A stretch of 64,000 bases of DNA from Hypomesus transpacificus (GCF_021917145.1 NC_061077.1:10032083-10096082); one strand, 5' to 3'; shown: positions 44,975-58,606, counted from the first letter of the stretch. Notes: generated from the letters alone by a model not told the origin. Made by a program: numbers and translations.

Positions 44975-47900
44975 CTCGTCTGCTCAGCGTTTAACAGACT
45001 TCTCCCTCTGATGGCGATTTGATCAATCCGGCTGGAACAGCTGCCTTAACCTCCAAAATTTTTCGGAGACAGCGGGGCCGATTCTAGGGGAGTTTTACTG
45101 GTTACGCTGTTGCTGACGCGGGGTCTTAAAGAAACAGGTGAGATATTCTTTTTGGTCACTGTGTGATATTGAATTGTCTAAATATGGTTATAGGCTATTG
45201 TCAATAATTCGGTTAAAAGTTAGTAATTGGGCAGTGGTCTGAGGAACAGTGTCCTGTACGTGTGAGTCGTACGAATTAATGAGGTACGGTTGTTGAACCT
45301 ATCTTTTACGTGAGAGTCGTAAAAAACAAATCTGCAGAGTGTGTCGACGGACATACATAGAGGTCGTGTGTTTGACGAAACAACACAGAGGGAGAAAAAA
45401 TTCACATGTGATATCGTGTTATGTGTTTCTTGGAGACCCTAAGGATTAGAATATGTTGGATTGGTGATAGTTTGAGAAGTTGTATTGGCAATTGTGGTCA
45501 TAACAGTTCTTATGTATTACTAAGGCGTTACATGATTCTAAGTCCAGAAGAGAAGTGGAAAAGTATACTTGTGAGAACCGGTAACCAGCTGAGTTAAAAA
45601 TAAAAAAAAAGATAAAGAAAAGAAGTTAGGAAGTAGGTATAGGCCTATGAAATTTCAAAGTGAGTTTGTAAACGCGCGTGTTCATTTTTGTTTTACTTGC
45701 AAGTTATGTTTTTTGAGGTTAAAAGAAGTATGGGTAGTAATTAATGGTGTCAACGTAAAAGCTATATCTACAAATTACAAAAATCAAAATTTTAAATTCT
45801 TTTTATTTTGGTTTGAACGTTTGTAATTTACGATTGTAGGCTATTCGGTAAGGGTATATGTTCATTGACAAGTTGTGAAATCGGAATTTGAGAGTAAAAA
45901 AAAAAAAAAAAGAAAGGAAGGGTGTAATTGTGTCTTTATGTTCCTTCGTTGGTTATTGTTGGTTCAATGTGTTCAAATATGGATTGTAATTCGAAAATGA
46001 ATAGGGCTAAAGATTGGTCTGGAGGCAGAATTAACCTGTCCAAACATCGATTACATAAAGCAAAAGTATGGTAACGATAGTTTATTGCAAATGCAAATAT
46101 GGATTGATATATGTGGATTTCGGAGTGTGGGTTCATTTTGTTGTGAAATTATGAAAAGCTTGTGCAGAGAGAAATTGTTACACGATTTGGAAAATAATAG
46201 ATGTTAGCTTGGTTGGATGGCTTTTCAGAATTGGATGGAGGTAGGTAGAGTCAAAGAGAAATAGATATTAGAACAGATAGTGTGGGGAAATTTTCATCTA
46301 TTTCCACACAGATTCACGATTCAAATTGTATGGCTGTTCCGCAGACAAACTTTGCGGTGAGTATTCATCCGTAGCCCGTAGTGGTTAGCGGGTGGATGCG
46401 CAGGCGCATTAGGTCTTGCTGGCTAAGCGAGAAGAAACTGAGGTCAGACGTTTGTCTTACGACTGAAGTGTTTTCTGACAGACTGTTGTCTAAGATAAGT
46501 CAAGAAAGCAGGATCCTGGAATTTGTTTATAGATTTGCTTTGGATTCCCGCAAATATTGCGGCTTGTGCTTTGACTTGCACTATTGCACTATTGCCTATT
46601 ATTCAAAAGAAGGAGAAGTTAAAGTCCCCTCCGGTACAAAAGGGTTTGAGTCCCTGAACGAGTTTAAGAATGTTATAGGCTTGGGTGGCAATGCTTCTGT
46701 CTCGAGGGACAGCACTGAGTTACGATTCATCAAAGTGAATGCAGAACATGTTTAAATGTGGTTGGAAAACATGTAGGAAAGTCGAAGACACAAAGTTAGG
46801 CCAACACGATTGGATAGGAATGGTCAATCTATGTTGAGCACAAAATGTGTGGTTTGATTGGGTGTATTGAGCATTATGGACGTGAATGTACGGAGATGTG
46901 TCATCACTGTTGAAAGTTTTCTGGAAATTGGGGGCAAACTCGCAAATTCTTGCCGAACTGGTGACGAAGGCTACTATGTTGACACACGTACACAGATGAA
47001 ACACTTGGGAGAGACTTTGTTATATTCTCTTCAGATTCTTATGGATGTTTATCGGTTATGACATCGTTGGTAGAGGAGTGACGATTGACTTGTTATATTG
47101 TTTTACAACTGTGTGTTAACCGATATTTGATGTTAGATTTTACATCTGTCTGATTTGTTTTGAGGATGGAGACATCTGTGTTTTTGAAAATGCTAATGCT
47201 AATTCTTTGGCTGAATTCTCCATTTGAAAAGAGGCGCATGCGCTTGAGTCTAGCGGCTCATTCTGCGTGCAGTGGCCCACAACATCATGAGTGATAAAAA
47301 AAAAAAGAGAAAACAAAAAATACACTCATCTGAAAGAGAATTTGACGTTGAAAATAGAAATGTATTGGTTTGAAACACATGTGTGTTTCTGTTTCTTTGT
47401 CAAAGTTAAGAAAATATTGTGAGTTGGCATACTTTTGATTTGGAAATCATGTACAGACCGAGTTTATCTTATGAGCTTGATTCGATATTGGATTAGTAGG
47501 CTATGGCGCTGCTAAATTTCGGTTCTTGGGTCAGATAATTGGTAAAGGCCAGTTTTGGCAACGAAAGCGATATTCATTTGAAGAATTACAATCCAAGGTT
47601 ATTGAAACGTTTATAGAGTTTTTATGTGTTCAAACGGAAATTTCAGTTTATGTTGTTAAAGGAATGTTTTTTGTTTAGGCCTACGTATTGAATTTATCTG
47701 GAAATGTTGCTTCGGTTTTGTGTTGTGTGAATGAGGTTACTGTAATATCTACGTTTGATTGTAACATGTGCGTACTAGATATCCGTTGACATGGAAGCAA
47801 TTGATGGTTTTTATTTTCATTTGTGTGGGAAGTTCACAGATGTGATAATTGTTTAAAGAAATATGTAAAGGGTTATGAAGACGTGATTAGAAAGGTTGAT

Positions 47901-48014
47901 ATGATTTTAGTTCCGTTTTAGGCCAGCCTGTTGAACGAAGTCTGTTACAAATTGTTAGGATAGCGTTGGGATCTGAGAGGAAAAGATCAAAGCTGTGACT
48001 TTGTTAGCTAGCTA

Positions 48015-48191
48015 ATGGCTAACAACGAAAACGTGGAGAAAGTGCATTTTGCTGTCCTGAGACCGAGGAGAGTCCAGGAAGTTGAATTAGCAATTGTGGT
48101 AACGACATTTGTAGCTAACAAATTTACAGACAGATTCAACAGCGATGGCGGCGGGTACAGGCTAGTAAAGGAATTACAGCTTGACATTTGA
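48015..48191 (+). other. short open frame in retrovirus copy 2, 58 codons
   Basis: Counterpart of 18659-18835 with the same start and stop codons and two non-synonymous differences. Function unknown, possibly none. Confidence 0.25.
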
Positions 48192-48268
48192 GATCCAGGA
48201 TGGGAAGCGTATGACGCATGCGCAGATTCGTAAATTTGAGAAATTGACAAAAACGCAAATTTAGAGTA

Positions 48269-49008
48269 ATACATGATTTTGGAGCGAGTTTTACATACTG
48301 ATTTGGTTGCTTTTGAAAAATGTTACGTGATGAGTATTTTTGATACATTTGTTAACAAGGTTTTTGTTTGTTTGAGTACATTTTATGTGTTAGAAATTCC
48401 GAGGAGAAATGGAGAAAGGTGCATGGGGGCTAAAACAGAGTCCCGTTACGTTGAGATTTTACAGAGGTGATAAGTGAAGAGAAGGTAAGCGCCAACCATC
48501 TGTGTTGTCAAAAGAAAAAAAAAAAAGGAAAAGTTTCAGAGTTTTGCTCTGTCCCAGAGCGCTTGTTTGATTCGAGTTTAAAATGCGTGCTGATAGATAA
48601 GCTATGTTTATTTGAGTTGATTCATTGAGTAAAACTAAGAGTAAAAGTGAGAAGTGTTACACTAAACCATATACAAACTACAAAATAGTCAAGTTAAATG
48701 TTTTCATTTTGGGGTTTTTTGGTCCGCCAATTTGAGATTTGAGATCTGTGCATTACGCATGCCAAGGGTGTTTTGGCTGGTATATGAATATTCAAAGGAG
48801 TATTCTGTATTACATGCTTTGATAAGACATTTGAAAAGTTAAAGAACAAGGTTTTGTTTTATGGGGTTATGTTACTTTTGTTAAATTGTGAATTTAAAGG
48901 TTTAAAAAGAAAAAGGAACTATGCATATGCTTTGAAGAAGTATATGGGCAAACATTTTAAGTAAAAAAAAAAAGTAAAATCTAAGGTTTTTAAGAGTTTG
49001 ATAGAGTA
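48269..49008 (+). other. 740-bp segment present only in retrovirus copy 2
   Basis: AGAGTA occurs just before the segment (48263-48268) and at its end (49003-49008); copy 1 has one AGAGTA at the junction (18905-18910). The pattern fits deletion between 6-bp direct repeats in the lineage of copy 1, for example by template jumping in reverse transcription. The segment has no open frame I recognise. Confidence 0.8.
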
Positions 49009-50550
49009 TTGGATGTAATTTGGTTTTGAAATGAGAAAGAGAAAATTATTACAATGTACTTTTATTTGAGTTTGATTGTAATGTGGTTTTAAGTTTTATT
49101 TGGGTGTTTTTATCAGAGCCTGTCACAAGGTTTGGGATGAACAGTTAGGCTGTGATGAGGATGTTTTATTGTGGTATTGATGCATGAAGAGGGTTATTAT
49201 AACTTTTGGGTTTGAAATGATTTGGAAAGACTCATTATGTCTGATAAATTGTGGTTTTGATGGTTTGTGCTAATTAGCCTGTTTTGGACTGCAGCCAAAG
49301 CAAGTTATGAAGCTCTACCTATCTAACCTATATAGAAATATACAGGGGGTATACGTTTGGCTAAGATTTATGTTTCATTTTGGAATCATGCAGATTAAAT
49401 TCTGATTTGGGGTAGTGGATGGTTTTCCTAATGTCTTGGACAAAGAGAGATTTGATTTGGTGAATTTAAATACAGAAAAATAGAAGAGAATCTCAAATAT
49501 AAAGGTAGTAATTTGAACGGTTCCTAAAGTGTTTTTAAGAAAAGATAATAAGAGATTAAAAGTTGAGGTTATTTTTAATTTGGTTGTTTTTTAAAATAGT
49601 TTGATTCTCTAAAGATTGGTTCAAAAGTTGGTTGCTTCAGTGTAAGCTTGTCAATTCATAAAAGGGAAAAGAGTTAAACACATTATCTGATAGTTAATAC
49701 TTCATTGGTGTTACATATGAATTTGGGAAAGGTATGGTAACAGGGAGTTTCTTATTTTCACCTGTAGAACAACTTGCTGTATGCAAATGTGGGATTCACT
49801 CTAACAATGATGATTATTTCACAGAGAAATGCTAGTGCTGAAACTAGCTGGAGAAGGTTTGTAGATTGCCTGCAAGCAATGATGAACTAACTAGAATAAG
49901 GGAAGCGCGGGCTTCTTAGAGAGAAAGAGATGACGTTTAGTAATTTATGACTGACTGATGACTGACTGATCCAAACAGAAAGTGACTATGGGGGTTTTAT
50001 GGTTTTATGACTTTAGTGTCAGAAGTTTGGCTCTGTGGTAAGATTGTGGGGGTTTGATGAAATACTGCTAAGTTGAAAATGTTTGACTGTATTTAACCCA
50101 GAGTGAGAATTGTGTTTTGTTTGAGTATATTTGACAAGAATTACAGAATGCAGCAGACGGATGGAGAAAGGAATGGTGGAATGGAGATTTGGACTAATCC
50201 ACAAGAAAATGCATTTTGGAAAAAGGAAGGATATGAGAATGAAATGGAGGTTGTATGGTCTGCATAACACATTTATCTTGAGATTTTGCTCAGTTAACAC
50301 ATGGAAAGATCATGCCTCTACAGTTTGTGTGATATATTAATTTTAACATACATGGGGATTTGTAATGATTGCATATTCATTTTGTTAGACTCATATGTGG
50401 AACAAGTAATATGGGAAAAGGGAATTTAACACGTTAAGCTTCACGTTTAAGGTTAGAGAAACTATTTGAGTATTGATAGAAGGAGTTTTTTAGAGTTACA
50501 TTTTGGAGAAGTGATACTGTTTCATGATTGTTGATGATTGATAGAAGAAG

Positions 50551-51127
50551 TTGTTGGAAGAAGTTTTAGACATTTCAGGCAGATTTGGGCTCAGTGGTCA
50601 AGCTTTTGGTAATTTAGATTATTCTTCAATTAGATTTTTCTTTTCTTTGAGGATATATAATGATAATGGGTCACACTTGGTTAAGGAAGTTATTTTTGGA
50701 GTTGATAGGAGTCAACATTGTGTCAATTACTTCAGTTGAATGAGAAAATGGGATCTTGAAGATGAAGTCGGACGACAAGAAGTCAGTTAACTTTTTAACT
50801 GACCTTTGTGAGTGTGCTTGTTTATCACTGTGCAACCCTTTGTAGTGTACTTTGTGTGAGATTCACAGGCAGGTGGAGGTTATTCTTCTTCCGGTGACTG
50901 GACCGCTGCATGATTTGATACCAGGGGACTGGATCGTGGTGAAGGACCTGAAACGCAAGTCCTGGTACCATACCAGATTCTCCTGACGACTAATCCGGCG
51001 GTTAGGATCGAGGGGAGAACAACGTGGATACACGCTAACCATGGCGAGCGTGCGCCTTGCCTGGAGACGGAAGGAGAGGATGCGCGTTCTGCGTAGTACC
51101 AAGGAAAACTCAGAGTCTGTGCGCATA
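50551..51127 (+). pseudogene. degenerate integrase region, retrovirus copy 2
   Basis: Counterpart of 20594-21170 with the same Asp-Asn-Gly core pattern, the same Pro-Gly-Asp-Trp C-terminal pattern and the same interrupting stops and frame change. Shared breaks in two insertions with different target duplications show that the parent was already defective. Confidence 0.65.
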
Positions 51128-51484
51128 GTGCAGTTCTTTGAAAGTTGCTGTGAGCAATTTGATCGTCGTTTGCAATTGGTTTGACTAGACTACACTGCCT
51201 GAAAGAAGATTGCCTATAGCCAACTGAAGATGGAAGAAGAGGTCAATGTGAATGATAGTATGAAATCAGATTTACAGAAGAAGATATTAATGTGTTTGCT
51301 TCTGATGTTCTAAATATAAGGGTATGTTTAGATTGATGGGAATACATTTGCTTTGTGTATGTTTGTATTCGGTATGGATGTTTTTTACTGAGTTGCATTG
51401 CATACTTCTTTTGATGTTGATTTTTATTTTTCTCAATGCACTGTTTGAATTATGGTGTTGTTTAAAAAAAAAAAAGAATGGAAA

Positions 51485-52176
51485 TGTAATGGAAATGTTG
51501 GTCATATGCATAGATGTATGTGTATGAAATCTATAATCTTCTATGTTCATTGGTAAGAGACAGGAAGGGAAGGTAATTAAGTTGAGTTCAAAGGAATGTG
51601 AGGTGCTGATGGCTCTGTGGGCAGCTTGCCCTGGGGGATGGGTGAAGCATTTTATATGGCCTTCTGTCCTCTGGTTACTGTAAGGGGTCAATGAGACAGT
51701 TGCTCTGAACTTTGGCTAGAAGGACTGTGTCCTGTTTCATTGTTTGTGTTAATTAAAAGTATTGTTTGAAGATGGTCACACAAAGGACAGTTGACCATTT
51801 GACTGGTCAACCCCTGTGGCTTTATTATCTACTGCTCTGGGGAGAGCTGTGACATCAAAGAACAGTGAAACAATCGCTAGGGAGATGTATTGTTTCAAAC
51901 TGTCACCAAGTTGAGTTGGCCAATCACAGAGTTTGTTTCATTGATTGATTGACCATATAGAATGCCATTTGATCTTAAGTTTATATAAGGCAGTGCATGA
52001 GTGCTGGCTGATCATCACTCTTGCGAACGATTTGTGGCTATCACACCCTTCGCCAAGACGGATCACAAAGTACTTTGTTTAAATCATATGTAATTGTATA
52101 GTCTAATAAATTGTATTAAAACCATATCCCTTGACTATTCAGATCGACACAGTGCCACTCGAATTCTTCCTTTACA
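51485..52176 (+). repeat. 3' LTR, retrovirus copy 2
   Basis: 692 bp, preceded by the A-rich GAATGGAAA polypurine tract and followed by the AGAT target duplication. Confidence 0.95.
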
Positions 52177-52180
52177 AGAT

Positions 52181-55100
52181 GAAGAGGAACCTTTGTATAA
52201 AGTGGTGTGTCGTCATACAAGGTCCTAGTCACATAGTATGTAAGTAGAGCAAATGAACACTGGCTCTTTTAAAAACCCGAGTCATTTTACAGTGTACCAC
52301 ACTTTTAGTATTTACTGAAAATGTATTGATAAAAATGTATGTTTCTACAATTGAAAATATCTTGGGGATATATTTGAGAATGATGAATTTAATATATCCC
52401 CTAATGGTTGAAAGGGAAGGCAGAGCTGGCATCATTAAGACTGACACTAATGCGGACGAGACTTCCACCTTTGAAATCTTAGGACATAAGTACCGGAGGA
52501 GAGCTGCAGTCAGAACCAGTGACAGCCGGTACAGCTGGAACATGAATGAATCCATCAGAACTACAACGCAGAGGGACCTTATCTAAATGGATGGGGGCTC
52601 ACATAAATCACTGGTGACTTGAGGAAGCTCCCCTTATGCCACTGAAAATTAACACGGGATGCACGGGCTTAAGTCAGCCATGACGGCCTGGCCTTTACAG
52701 AGATGGATGCTCGTGTCCCATATTGACTTATCTGCCATCAAGGTTATCATCGAACAGGAGGGCTGTTGAATGGAATAAGAAAATGTCTGGCAGTACTTCG
52801 ACTCCAAAAACACATTACATTTCCTGATGAATCAATACCACTACAAATGTTCCCTGGGTTAGGTTCCCTCTTTGACTCAAGATATTTTTGTGTCAGTGTG
52901 TGGAGACATTTCTGCCCTATTGCTAATTTGTCTAGGGTGGTGTGAAGACAATGTAAATATTATTATTGGAATTTGAGTTATTTCTGTATCAAGAATAACA
53001 ACAACCAGAATTGCATGTGACTGGTACGCTTTGGATGAAGATGAAATACACAATCAAGGTTTTCGTGTGTGCACACTTGACAACAACATCAATGCATAAA
53101 TAGACTTAATTTGTGAGGAGAAAAAGTGTTGTCCCCGTGGTGGGGTAAAACAATCATTATGCTGGGTAATGAGTTGAAGTATGTGTGTCCTTTGCTCATT
53201 AGATTCCTTCACTGGAACTAATGCTGATTGAGAAGACCCTAGGACTGCATCAGTGTTTAACCCAACTGTAACAGGGAGCTGTGAGCTGTGAGCTAGCTTT
53301 TTTTCCAGTCTGTGGAGGTTGTTTGGACTCAGCTCCAGGAGCCAGTCCCAGCTTCAGGACTCTCTGGACTCCTTGTCCATGCCCATTTGTTATCAGCTCT
53401 CCCATGTGCAACCCAGGGTGCAGAACGCAATTGCAGCTATCCAATTGCTCTTATCTAAGTAACCTCTCCAAAAAAATGAACCTCATTCTTCTTTCTTATT
53501 ACTTTTCTCCTGGTCCTGTCCAGAGCAGTGTAGGGGTACAGTACATCATTCTTTTTAGCAGGGCTGGATAATTGAAATGGTCTCTCTCTCTTCATCACGT
53601 CATACTTATTCAGTGGATTGTAATCAATGAGAGGGCCCAGTAAGAGAGGGTCCGTCTTGTAGATGGCTGATTTATGGTTGTACATGAAGGCAGTAACAAC
53701 ACAAAGGCAGACAGATGGCAAGTCCAAGGCAGGCAGGCCCAGAAGAGAGCGTTATTCTGCGAATCAACAATATGAATATTTAAAGGATTACAAGGAATTA
53801 GGAGTGTCCAAACCTGAGAGTATCTATTTTAGAATGTCCTTTTTCTGCCAAAAAAGTAAGATGATCTGGAAATCAATAAGACCTCATTTATTTGTATTGT
53901 ATATTCCCTACAGACCCAACCAAAAACACAACATCCAGGCACATCTTGCTGTAATGAGCAAGGGAACAACAGAACAATCAAACCCAGTCCCTCTCCCTTG
54001 ATCTGGAAATAGATATACCAACAGGGGACCAGGGGGTTAAGTGATCCTGCATGTCTCTAGCACTGCACACTCAGCTGTAGAAGTGATTAATTCATGTGAC
54101 TTTTGGGAGTATTGAGCATAGGAAGGGTAAGATGCAGATAAGAGTCAAAACATGCATTTATATGATAACAAAAAGAAACAATAGAGACAGGGCAGCAACT
54201 GAGTGCACGGCCAGATGGATCCAGGACTTTTATTGACTTAAGGTCAAAAGTCTACTGTTTAAGGGATGTCCTGTGCGCTGAATTCAAAGTTTTCATCTGA
54301 CATCAGGAGATAAATGATACCCTTTTAGAAATGATTCACCATCATTTGCATCCTGCGTTATGTAACGTATTGTATATGTCCCACAGTTTGATGTTCCTGT
54401 GGACAGAAATTAAAAAATGCTGCAACACAACCTTGTGCCAAACATCTTTATTATTCATACTGTGTGCCTTTGTTTGGTAATCCTCAAAGGCAATTCTCCT
54501 GGCTAGCGGCATTCCTGTTCAAAATGCAGACCGATTTAAATATCTCAAAGCACATAGATGGATTTAATCATTATGATTTTAAGCGACTGCATGAATAACA
54601 GGTTGCGTCTAACAATAGAATTCAAAGAGAAAAACAAATATAAATTGTTCTCCTAAGTGCTCTTTGAGGTTGTTTACAAGTTAAATCTTCATTTACGATT
54701 AAAATCTGATATGACATGTCTTCCTTTTGAGAGTGACTCAATGGTTCACATCCAAAGTTTCACATGGATCTTGATCTGGATTATCTTAAAGTGGGAAAAT
54801 TAAAGCTTTGATGTTATGATGTTATGTTTGATGCTTATTTTCCCAACAACAGGGTAACTATGGTGGGTTTGCATGTTGACTGTATGTGTTGTGGGAAATT
54901 TGTTCCAGTGATTCTGTAGAGGTGTGCTAGGTACTAGGGTACATCTGCATCAGTCAGAGCCTCGCCTCCAGCCAGAGATCTGCTCCATCACTTTGAGACG
55001 GACACATCTGGGACCCTGTTCTCCTCCTGCACGCCTCCCTCAAAGCAGCTCCCTCCATCTGCCAGGGCTATTTCTGTCTGTCCTGTGCATCTACAGGCCT

Positions 55101-57215
55101 CCCAACAACAGAGCTGGGGTAGTAGGAGGCTCTAGCTACAAGGTATCTCCGTTATCCCAGCAAGGTAACTCATTTTGAAACAATCCTCTCAGATGGACTA
55201 AGCTCCCTCTTGACTGAAGGGATCAGAAGGCTAGAGAGGAGCCTCTTCATCTGTGAAGTTTGCTTTGAGTTGTATCATTTCAGCTGTCAGGTTGATATGA
55301 TTAAACTTTTGATTCAGACGGGAAAACCTCTGTTTTCTCTCTGGTTTTGTTTCCTTCCATTAAGGAAATCTTGAAAAGTTTTTGAAGGGTAGTTTGAAGA
55401 TGAGGCCACTCATTTTATCTTGTTACTGAAACATAGAGCTGCCCAGCTCCTTAATCCAGAGATGTATATGGAGGTAGCTTTTGTTTACAGGCTCTTCACA
55501 TCTTTCATCTTCGCCCCAAATGGTGTCCATAAATCTAATGCATCAATTCAGTAATTTGACCACACTTCAGTTTTGGAGGCAATCCTTTTTTTGGTTTGCC
55601 AACTCATCTTATCCAATAAGAGGTGAAGAACTCTACATTGCAACTGAATAGCTAAATTAGCTGTGACTGTGCAGTGTGGAAACGAGCTGACAAAATGTGA
55701 AGATCTAATGCAAATCCTTCTTTGGTTATGATTGGCTAAAGAATGGTGGTGAGAGAATGGCTGCTGTCAGAGCGTGAGGCTGAGAGTGACTCAGTAGATT
55801 TATGGTCCTCAGACTGAGAGGGCTCAGCTGAATGGTTTTGAAGCTTTCCACTTCATGCATCTCCTCACTTAAAGCAACTGACACCTTTTATATTTTCACT
55901 AAATAATTCACAGCACGTCACTATTCTATTGCACATTGGCACATCTCTATTGCATCATGGTTGTTGGGATGAGAGTGTACATTTATGATAGCGAATCAGA
56001 ATGGGAAATGTTTTTTTGTCTGTTTCATACATGTTTGGAAATGGTTATCTCTGACTTATTACAAAATATCCTACTTGTACTTCTTTAAGACATCACACAG
56101 TGTTTTTTTCCTTCAATGACACAGGAAAATTAGACAAACAATATTCTCTTGTCGATACACTAAAATGTAAAAATGTGTGTGAGATTATTCTTGCTCCATT
56201 TGTTTTCAAGGTAGGGTCTGACCAAAGCCTCAACAAAGTAAATGTCTGATTTGTATTCATCATCAGAATGAATGAATTCATGAATTTGTCCTTTATCCAC
56301 AGAACACATCTCTTTTGGAAAAAGTACACAATGTTCTTGAGGAAGTCCCGCACAAAATAGAATGCCACAGAAGGTGATGCATGTTCTTGCACGCACATAG
56401 CACCTTAACATTTTTACAAAAAATTACTTCTACTTCGTGTACTTCATTTTCTTGTTAGATGGAGAATTACATAAAGATGATCTGGTACAAGGAGACCACA
56501 GTTTTTCCCCACCCTTTCAGTTTGTCAGAAAACCTTAACTTGTTAAATACTGCCACCTGCTGGCTAACAAAATAGCATATCTTTCCTGAACTTTTATTTT
56601 GAAATTTCAACACAAATCCCCGGAAATTACATTGACGGCTAGAAAATATTGTGTGCCGTGTGGGTGAGTTGTTTTGAGCTTTCTTTAAACATTTAGTAAA
56701 TCGATGTCACATAAAATAGTTTGGGTTTGGTATAATGTAACTATTTTGAAACTAATAGTTTCAAAATTGGTTTCTGATAGTTAGCAAGCTCGTTATACAA
56801 GCTACTGTAGCTAGTCAGGTTAAACACATTAAAACAGTATCACAATATAGCGTTACTGTATGAAAGCATTTTTTCAAAAGCATATTTGCTTGCTGGAAAT
56901 GTACCACCTGATACTAGTTACAGTTTTAAGAAAACACTCAACAGATCTGTTTGGCTTTGCTGAAATATTCTGTTTCTTTGTCAAGGTCACTTTAGCAACG
57001 TATTTCTCCCATTATTGTGGGCTCCAGTTAGTCCACTTTTATTAAGGTTAATTGTTTTTTAATGTGTCTGTGATTAGCTAGACTTTTTCCATGATACAGT
57101 ACCAAACGCGCTTTTCTCACCCTTCTCTGTTTCTCATTGTTCAATTTCCGACCAAACAACACCTGCACTCTGACAGAAGGTGTGATATGTTTCAGATCAA
57201 ACGGGACATCACAGG
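52181..57215. other. intergenic between retrovirus copy 2 and mul1
   Basis: No convincing exon or structured repeat. The last few hundred bases before 57216 should hold the mul1 promoter and 5' UTR; no clear TATA box is seen. Confidence 0.5.
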
Positions 57216-58606
57216 ATGGATCCCGTTGGGAAGCCCTCCACTGGGCAAGTCCTGTTGTTGGCCACCAGCTCAGCCCTGACGGCTCTCTTCTACTCTGTCT
57301 ACAAGAGTAGGGCAACAATAGTTACTAGGCTAAAGGTAACTCACCAAAATAATCTGTAATCATAAATACTTTGCTTGTGCACTTTCAAATTAAAACAATA
57401 TTAATCATTCTTGTAATACAGGATGCTAAAAAGGTGACTATTGATCAAGATCTAAATAACATCTTGTCTGAAGCACCGGGGAAATGTGTCCAATATGCTG
57501 TGATTGAAGGTGTGTTGAAATTTGCTGAGCATGATCAGAATGGTTATAGCTCAAATTGATTTAAGATTAAGTAATAACTTTACATGTTGCCTTGTTCAAT
57601 CCAGGTGTGGTGAAATCAGTAAAAGAGACATTAAACAGCCAGTTTGTGGACAATTGCAAAGGTGTTATAGAGAGATTGACCCTGAAGGAGAAGAAAATGG
57701 TATGGAATCGCACCACACATCTCTGGTAGGTTAAGATGACAGTGAAGGGGATCATTACCCCAGAGTGACCTAAAAGCATTACAATTAGGTTGCTACAATA
57801 TATAGAAAATAAATAAAACACAACCAAATTGGGATTGACTGCATCCTGAGTGTTTTCGTGCTTTGTGTGGTAAAAGGAATGACACAGAGAAGGTGATCCA
57901 CCAGCGCACCAACACTGTGCCCTTTGACCTTGCATCCACCAATGAGGCCGTGACTACTACAGTGCGTGTCATGCGTCCACTCGACTCAGCAGAGTTGGAC
58001 CTGGAAACCACCTACGAGAACTTCCACCCGTCTGTGCAGTCCTTCACCAACGTCATTGGCCACTTCATCAGCGGGGAGCGGCCCAAGGGCATCCACGAGA
58101 TGGAGGAGATGCTGCGTCTGGGGGAGAACGTGACGGGGGTGGGGGAGCTGGTTCTGGACAACAACCTGGTGAAGCTCCAGCCCCCCAAGCAGGGCTTCCG
58201 CTACTTCCTGAGTCGGCTGGACTATGAAGGCCTGCTGAAGAAGCAGGAGAGCAGCGTGAGGATGTGGAGGTTCCTCACCGTGGTGTTCGGAGTGGCCGCC
58301 TGCACCACGCTGCTGCTGATGCTGTGGAAGCAGTATGTGCAGCGCAGGCGGAGGGGGAAGGAGAGGAGCGTGCTGGACGAGTTCAAGGAGCAGCAGAGAG
58401 CTCGCATGCAGGAACTGAATGTGGAGGAGGACACAGTGTCTCCCAGCGCCTGCGCCGTGTGCCTGAGCCGCGAGCGCTCCTGCGTGTTCCTGGAATGTGG
58501 ACACGTGTGTGCCTGTTTTCAGTGCTACCAGGCCCTGGCAGAGCCAAAGAAGTGTCCCATCTGCAGGGCGACTATAGACCGGGTGGTGCCTCTCTACAAC
58601 AGCTAA
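57216..58606 (+). CDS. mul1: mitochondrial ubiquitin ligase 1 (MUL1/MAPL), four coding exons
   Basis: Coding exons 57216-57335, 57422-57509, 57605-57725 and 57877-58606 are joined by GT-AG introns into 352 residues, the same length as human MUL1. A first membrane segment is at about residues 12-29 and a second at about 240-259. Between them lies the conserved GIDE/BAM domain that faces the intermembrane space, with SEAPGKCV, KMVWNRTTHLW and HQRTNTVPFDL. The C-terminal RING faces the cytosol with zinc ligands C302, C305, C317, H319, C323, C326, C336 and C339, and the protein ends in VVPLYNS. In the family, MUL1 is an outer-membrane E3 for ubiquitin and SUMO acting on mitochondrial dynamics (DRP1, mitofusin), AKT and antiviral signalling. 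The start has A at -3 and G at +4. All key residues are present and nothing suggests a pseudogene. Confidence 0.97.

Larger units (their letters stand above)
44261..52176 (+). mobile_element. defective endogenous retrovirus, copy 2 (7916 bp)
   Basis: Same family and orientation as 14912-22218. The 692-bp LTRs are 44261-44952 and 51485-52176, and the 4-bp target duplication is AGAT (44257-44260 and 52177-52180), different from copy 1. The primer-binding site (from 44955), leader splice donor (45137/45138), integrase remnants (about 50551-51127) and polypurine tract before 51485 are all present. By eye the interior differs from copy 1 by few substitutions and small indels, plus two large differences: a 740-bp segment present only here (48269-49008), and 147 bp missing between the bases equivalent to 19798 and 19946 of copy 1. 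No functional gag, pol or env frame is visible. Its 5' LTR lies 1.15 kb from the fam43b start codon and points away from that gene. Confidence 0.92.

Noticed and set aside
48269..49008. The 740-bp difference as a spliced-out intron (processed copy)
   Set aside because: The junction in copy 1 is reproduced exactly by deletion between AGAGTA repeats, but by none of the GT-AG splice choices at these edges.
14912..52176. The two retroviral copies as a segmental duplication
   Set aside because: Different 4-bp target duplications lie immediately outside each copy, and the flanks beyond do not match.
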